Below are positions 60,913 through 64,000 of a DNA stretch of 64,000 nt, in pieces. The stretch is from contig NC_071397.1 in the NCBI RefSeq assembly GCF_022682495.2, positions 28,225,427 to 28,289,426 of the forward strand, given 5' to 3'. The notes beneath the pieces are model-generated. The model was not told the origin of the DNA and ran no database searches. It was given only the letters and a program-made list of their open reading frames with translations. Positions within the stretch are counted from its first letter, which is position 1. The number at the start of each line of letters is the position of its first letter. This DNA is from Desmodus rotundus (Eukaryota; Chordata; Mammalia; Chiroptera; Phyllostomidae). The translations under genes were made by a program, and so were the position numbers.

Positions 60913-61176
60913 CTCCAATGTGTTGAATTGTGTGCTCTGAGAACGAGATAAGGCAAGTCTGTCCACCTGCCAAAGTATATACACTCATTAGTTTTCATAT
61001 GCTTGGTATTCATCTGAGTGTGGGAAACACCCAATTTACAGTTTTGAAGTCCTCCCAAGTATGGCAAAGCTGTTTTAAAGTCGACTGTCCAATTTTGAAC
61101 ACATTTGTTTGATGAAGATACATAGAAAAATAGTAATGAAGATTCTGATGTTTATTCTGTTCTTTTGACCATCCAG

Positions 61177-61371
61177 ATTAAAGAACACCTTGCTAAGGGG
61201 CAGCGAATGCTGGCAAGTGACGGAATGTCCCAGGTGACCAAGACACTGTTGGATTTAACTCAGAGGAAAAATTTCTATGCAGGAGATCTTCTCATGTCTG
61301 TGGAAATCCTCAGAAATGTGACCAACACGTTTAAAAGGGCAAGTTACATCCCTGCCTCTGATGGTGTCCAG
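61177..61371 (+). CDS. ADGRB3: ADGRB3 exon: start of the GAIN domain
   Basis: Internal exon of 195 bases (65 codons, phase 0-0). It reads [20 protein letters not shown], then a helical [20 protein letters not shown] section and [19 protein letters not shown]. This is the N-terminal helical part of the GAIN domain, which in adhesion GPCRs holds the autoproteolysis site further downstream and keeps the tethered agonist. N-V-T is a likely N-glycosylation site. From memory human has LAGDG and NVTDTF where this copy has LASDG and NVTNTF; the substitutions are mild. Acceptor is ccatccag, donor CAG|GTAAGG. The next family residues (NFFQIV...) are not in the window. Confidence 0.97.
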
Positions 61372-64000
61372 GTAAGGGAGACAATCCCGTGAGGGAAAAG
61401 ATTAGTGGAGATGCAATCAATTGTTGGCCCCAAGAAGCAAGCGCAGGCAGGAGGCAGTGCCGTGCTCACTCCCGCTCCGGCAAACTTCCAGGATGTGCTT
61501 GGTGTGAGCTCTGAGGGTGACCTCTGTTCCCTTAGTCTTTTTCTACACCCAATGTCCTCAACCATAAAATGCTCGTAATATACCTCAAGGAGATACTGAG
61601 TGAGGATGTGTGTGAAGTGTTTTGAGCCCTCAGATAAAAGACGCTATAGCAAATCCAAGGTTGTATCATGGATTTTTTATTCCCACATTTAATATCACCA
61701 TCTTGCCATAGGAGACTATTAAAAGTACATTAAGCATAACCAAAGCTCATTAACTATAACGTTCAAAGAAGACATACTTTAAGTTTTGTTTGGGGTTTGC
61801 TATTAGAATGGAGAGGCCATATTTAATTTTGTGGAGCCATTATATGAAAATATCAAGCAAATAGAGAATTGTTCTGGATAAGAAATTCAGAAATTCAATA
61901 ACTCCTCACAGCATATTTTTCCTTTCATGGAAGACTTCTAGAGCAGCCTCATCTGTGTCCATAATAAACTTGAAGTACTCATCCAGTTTCAGCATTGCCT
62001 TTGCCATTAAAACAAAGGTTGTCGAATGGCAAACAAAGCATATTTAATGCAACTGTAGTTTGCATTTCAGATTAACTCCTTTTGTGCTGTAGGCTAAAAT
62101 GTCCTCCTGCCAAGGATGCTGAGTTGATTTCTGCATCTCCAGCATAATGTCCTTCCTGTATCTCTGCACAGAGTTCAATTAAAGTGAAGGTTTGGCAAAA
62201 TTCCCAGATGAAGTAGTTTTCTTTCAGCCTACTCTTCATTTGGGAGTTTTATTTGTATTTCACTTGGAAAATGCAGAGGGTTTTGTTTGGTTGGATTTCT
62301 GTGGTTGTTGTTGTTTTAATCAGCTATTGAGGGAAAGAGTAAAAGGAGGCATTTTTGGAATTATGGAATCATTCATAAATAATATTGATACCCTGATTTG
62401 TATGGAGGCACATATATTACTTAAATATGTGCATACGCTGCTGCAAGTAACTGCTATGAGAAGTATTCGAGCTGCATTCTATACCATATCACCAGTGCCC
62501 AGGAATGTATTTTTAATTGTAAAGATACATGGGGAGGACAGGGTGGGGAGATTACCGTCATTTGAGCATTTAAAAAATGCTTTTTTTCCTCACAAAGAAT
62601 AAAACAGCTCTTCAATTTTCAAATTAAATAAAGTAAGCCAAGTATAGCTTCCCCCTGTAGTTCTGCAATACTTCTATTCATTAGCATTCACATTAAGAAA
62701 TGACATTTGAAGTCCTTGACAGAATAGAAAAGTTGTCATTTCAAAGCTCCTCAGACATGTGCGCTCACGGTTGAAATATCAAACAGAATGGTGGACTAAA
62801 TAACCTCCAGGGCCTCTCCTAAATCTCAGAAGTGTGGAGTTTTAAGGTTTTAGGTGCTGAAGTTCTAGCAATTGAGATTACCAGGTTTGGGGAGAAGCAT
62901 TTTGATTGAAGTACTCATGAGAGTGCACTGACTTAATGAACAATTAGTTTAACCAAAGGCTTAGTCATGGCCATTAGCTGTTTTGATGAAATAGAGTGAT
63001 TTGGCTGACTGTTTTGTTGTCATTGTGGCATTATCATAAATAGGTTCCTCCATTTTCATCCTAGTCTCTCATTTACCCTCCACATACACCCAAAATTCAG
63101 AGCACACAGGTGCCCCAGTCATTGTCACACACCAGGAGCTGCAATTGTTCTCTTTCCTTGCTTTTACTGGTGTCTTTTCAGGCACCTGCTGTGCCCTCCT
63201 CTTCCAGAATTCCTTTTTCTCCCATCCCTGCCGGTCAAGATCTTAGGCCAACTCTAGCAAGCCTTTCTGCATGCCAGACCAAGAAGCCCCAAACTCCATC
63301 TGAAGACGATCTTTGTCTTTTCTGAAATCCCATAGGACTTGTTAACTCTTTCATTCAAAATGTTATAATATTTTATCATATTTTATATACATTTACTGTC
63401 TTTGCTTGAACTCTAGTTTATAGCCTCCCTTAATATCTTCTGGGCATTTCTGGTTGGCTAACATCTCAGCCTTAATATGACATAAACTAAACTCATCTTG
63501 AATTCCAAATTTTCTTGCATTTTCTACTTTCCTTTCTAGAACTAGCAGTGTTTAGGCTGGAATCGTAATGACCGAGAAAGGAAGGTTAGGTGTTTCTCAT
63601 GTCATTGACTAGGAAAGGATGGCACTGCTTTTTTTTTTTCTTTTCTTTTCTTTTTCACTTGGTATAGAGGAAAAGTGCCATGGAAAATGGGAGTCAGAAA
63701 AGAGGCATTAGTCCTTGACGTCAACACTGCAGAGCCATTCGAAAGTTGTAGAAGGCGTGGATGAGGAGAATGTCTTCAATCAGTACCTGGGATCCCTGGC
63801 TCAATGGGAGCCAGGTCATGAACAGGACCATCACTCCCAGCTGACAAGCACTCCAAGTCATAAACAACTGCTGTTTTCTGTACTTAACAGCCTGAGAGGG
63901 TTCCTGTTGTTTCTCTGTGGTTGAGAGAGCCTTGTACAAGTAACAGCTCCTTCTAGTCAGTATTTAAACCTTGCCCTTACTATAAAGGTGAAAATGAGAA
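61372..64000 (+). other. ADGRB3: ADGRB3 intron (5' part) downstream of the GAIN exon
   Basis: Begins GTAAGG and continues past the window end. It contains a MIR at about 61500-61655 and a T-rich run at 63631-63658. The frame at 62192-62602 (136 codons) is the longest in the window but has no recognisable domain and I treat it as chance. I see no further exon. Confidence 0.85.
61500..61655 (+). repeat. MIR SINE
   Basis: 'ctctgttcccttagtctttt', 'tgtcctcaaccataaaatgc', 'tcgtaatatacctcaaggag' and 'gaagtgttttgagccctcag' are successive MIR blocks. Confidence 0.65.

Larger units (their letters stand above)
41148..61176 (+). other. ADGRB3: ADGRB3 intron between HRM and GAIN exons (20029 bp)
   Basis: Phase 0 intron, GTAGGT to catccag, the largest complete one in the window. 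It contains the deleted mariner (42.2-42.9 kb), two antisense L1 pieces (44.2-45.2 kb) and another at 49.0-49.96 kb, VES SINEs at 47.2, 51.5 and 59.6 kb, an L1/HAL1-like section at 55.3-56.6 kb, L2 and MIR fragments, and several microsatellites including a (TA)26. The stretches 43.0-43.9, 46.3-47.1, 52.3-53.9 and 59.8-61.1 kb hold nothing I can identify. Confidence 0.85.

Noticed and set aside
61165..61392. Frame starting upstream of the GAIN exon as a separate small protein
   Set aside because: Its first codons are intron sequence and a TTG; the protein-like part starts exactly at the splice acceptor and matches ADGRB3.
62192..62602. 136-codon open frame as a gene
   Set aside because: No domain, no paralogue known to me, no splice or promoter context; a frame of this length is expected by chance somewhere in 64 kb of six frames.

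Overview
The window is a stretch of mammalian nuclear DNA, almost certainly from a bat. It is AT-rich and intron-dominated, and every recognisable exon has canonical GT-AG borders. The bat call rests on VES-type tRNA-derived SINEs (15.8, 47.2, 51.5 and 59.6 kb) and on antisense L1 3' ends of the kind I know from bat genomes (39.6 and 44.2 kb).

One gene is present, on the + strand: an internal part of ADGRB3 (BAI3, brain-specific angiogenesis inhibitor 3), an adhesion G protein-coupled receptor of neurons. Seven consecutive coding exons are visible, 1061 coding bases or about 353 codons. They encode thrombospondin type-1 repeats 1 to 4 (4329-4490, 10309-10473, 21777-21941, 22373-22537), the hormone-receptor (HRM) domain in two exons (40567-40668, 41041-41147), and the first part of the GAIN domain (61177-61371). 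The N-terminal CUB region lies upstream of the window. The rest of GAIN, the seven-helix domain and the cytoplasmic tail lie downstream. Introns after the four TSR exons and the first HRM exon are phase 1; the intron after the second HRM exon is phase 0. The reading frame joins across all seven exons without a break.

The remaining ~98% is intron. It holds old L2 and MIR copies, L1 fragments, VES SINEs, simple repeats and many DNA transposons. The transposons include an internally deleted mariner at 42.2-42.9 kb, two small families of TA-flanked MITEs (14.4 and 25.4 kb; 23.2 and 24.4 kb), a Tigger element at 26.8 kb, and a 188-bp hAT element with a perfect 8-bp target duplication at 31.0 kb. 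I found no second protein gene, no structural RNA gene, no CRISPR array and no CpG-island promoter.

Nothing here amounts to a new biological system. The points most worth checking are a GC-rich, polyadenylated-looking insert that splits a MIR (37.3-38.1 kb), a perfect 28-bp palindrome built from a 12-mer that recurs elsewhere in the window, inverted MITE copies flanking the TSR3/TSR4 exons, and an unexplained 120-codon open frame behind a good splice acceptor at 48.35 kb.
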